Positions 6,485 through 6,488 of a stretch of 6,488 bases of DNA are shown one piece after another. The position numbers and the translations under genes are program-made. The number at the start of each line of letters is the position of its first letter. The stretch's first letter is position 1. This DNA comes from Sulfurospirillum sp964466465 (GTDB lineage Bacteria; Campylobacterota; Campylobacteria; Campylobacterales; Sulfurospirillaceae), in assembly GCA_964466465.1 (NCBI GenBank), contig CAYXNJ010000070.1:1-6488 (forward strand). Reading direction: 5' to 3'. Below the pieces are notes generated by a model. That model was given only the letters and a program-made list of their open reading frames with translations. It did no database searches and was not told the origin of the DNA.

Positions 6485-6488
6485 TTAT
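6456..6488. repeat. Perfect 11-base inverted repeat flush with the right window edge
   Basis: Bases 6456-6466 (ataaacggtac) and 6478-6488 (gtaccgtttat) are exact reverse complements, separated by an 11-base T-rich spacer (6467-6477). The outer arm ends on the last base of the window. It lies in the N-terminal coding part of cysS and creates an in-frame TAA. It may be a fold-back artefact at a sequence end; as a biological element it would be a hairpin inside or just upstream of cysS. Confidence 0.7.

Overview
The window looks like ordinary housekeeping chromosome from a Campylobacterota (epsilonproteobacterial) bacterium. The base composition is moderately AT-rich. The gene order cysS - msbA-type ABC transporter - pyrD - M16 peptidase - dapA - short-chain dehydrogenase is the one I recall from Campylobacter jejuni (Cj0802 to Cj0807). 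The composition looks less AT-rich than Campylobacter or Arcobacter, so a Sulfurospirillum-like genus is my best guess. That is an inference from order, protein style and composition, not a search result.

All six genes lie on the minus strand, so transcription runs from the right edge to the left edge. From right to left: cysteinyl-tRNA synthetase (cysS, its 5' end lost at the right edge); an MsbA-type lipid exporter half-transporter; class 2 dihydroorotate dehydrogenase (pyrD); a secreted M16 zinc peptidase; 4-hydroxy-tetrahydrodipicolinate synthase (dapA); and the first 15 codons of a short-chain dehydrogenase/reductase cut by the left edge. No plus-strand gene, RNA gene, mobile element, CRISPR array or long repeat is visible. 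Coding sequence fills nearly everything, and the only real gap is 74 bases between msbA and pyrD.

The junctions are very tight. cysS/msbA and dapA/SDR each overlap by one base as TAATG, M16/dapA are separated by 1 base and pyrD/M16 by 6. Each Shine-Dalgarno sequence at these four junctions lies in the last codons of the upstream gene, which suggests translational coupling. The 74-base gap holds a perfect TATAAT, so pyrD-M16-dapA-SDR may have its own promoter inside a longer operon. The products share no single pathway: tRNA charging, outer-membrane lipid export, pyrimidine synthesis, periplasmic proteolysis and lysine/peptidoglycan precursor synthesis. The cluster reads as a growth-linked housekeeping operon.

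The oddest thing is at the right edge. The last 11 bases are an exact inverted copy of a stretch 11 bases inward, flush with the end of the window, and they place an in-frame stop just where the N-terminus of CysRS should continue. This looks more like a sequence-end (fold-back) artefact or small indel than biology. I found no convincing undescribed system here.
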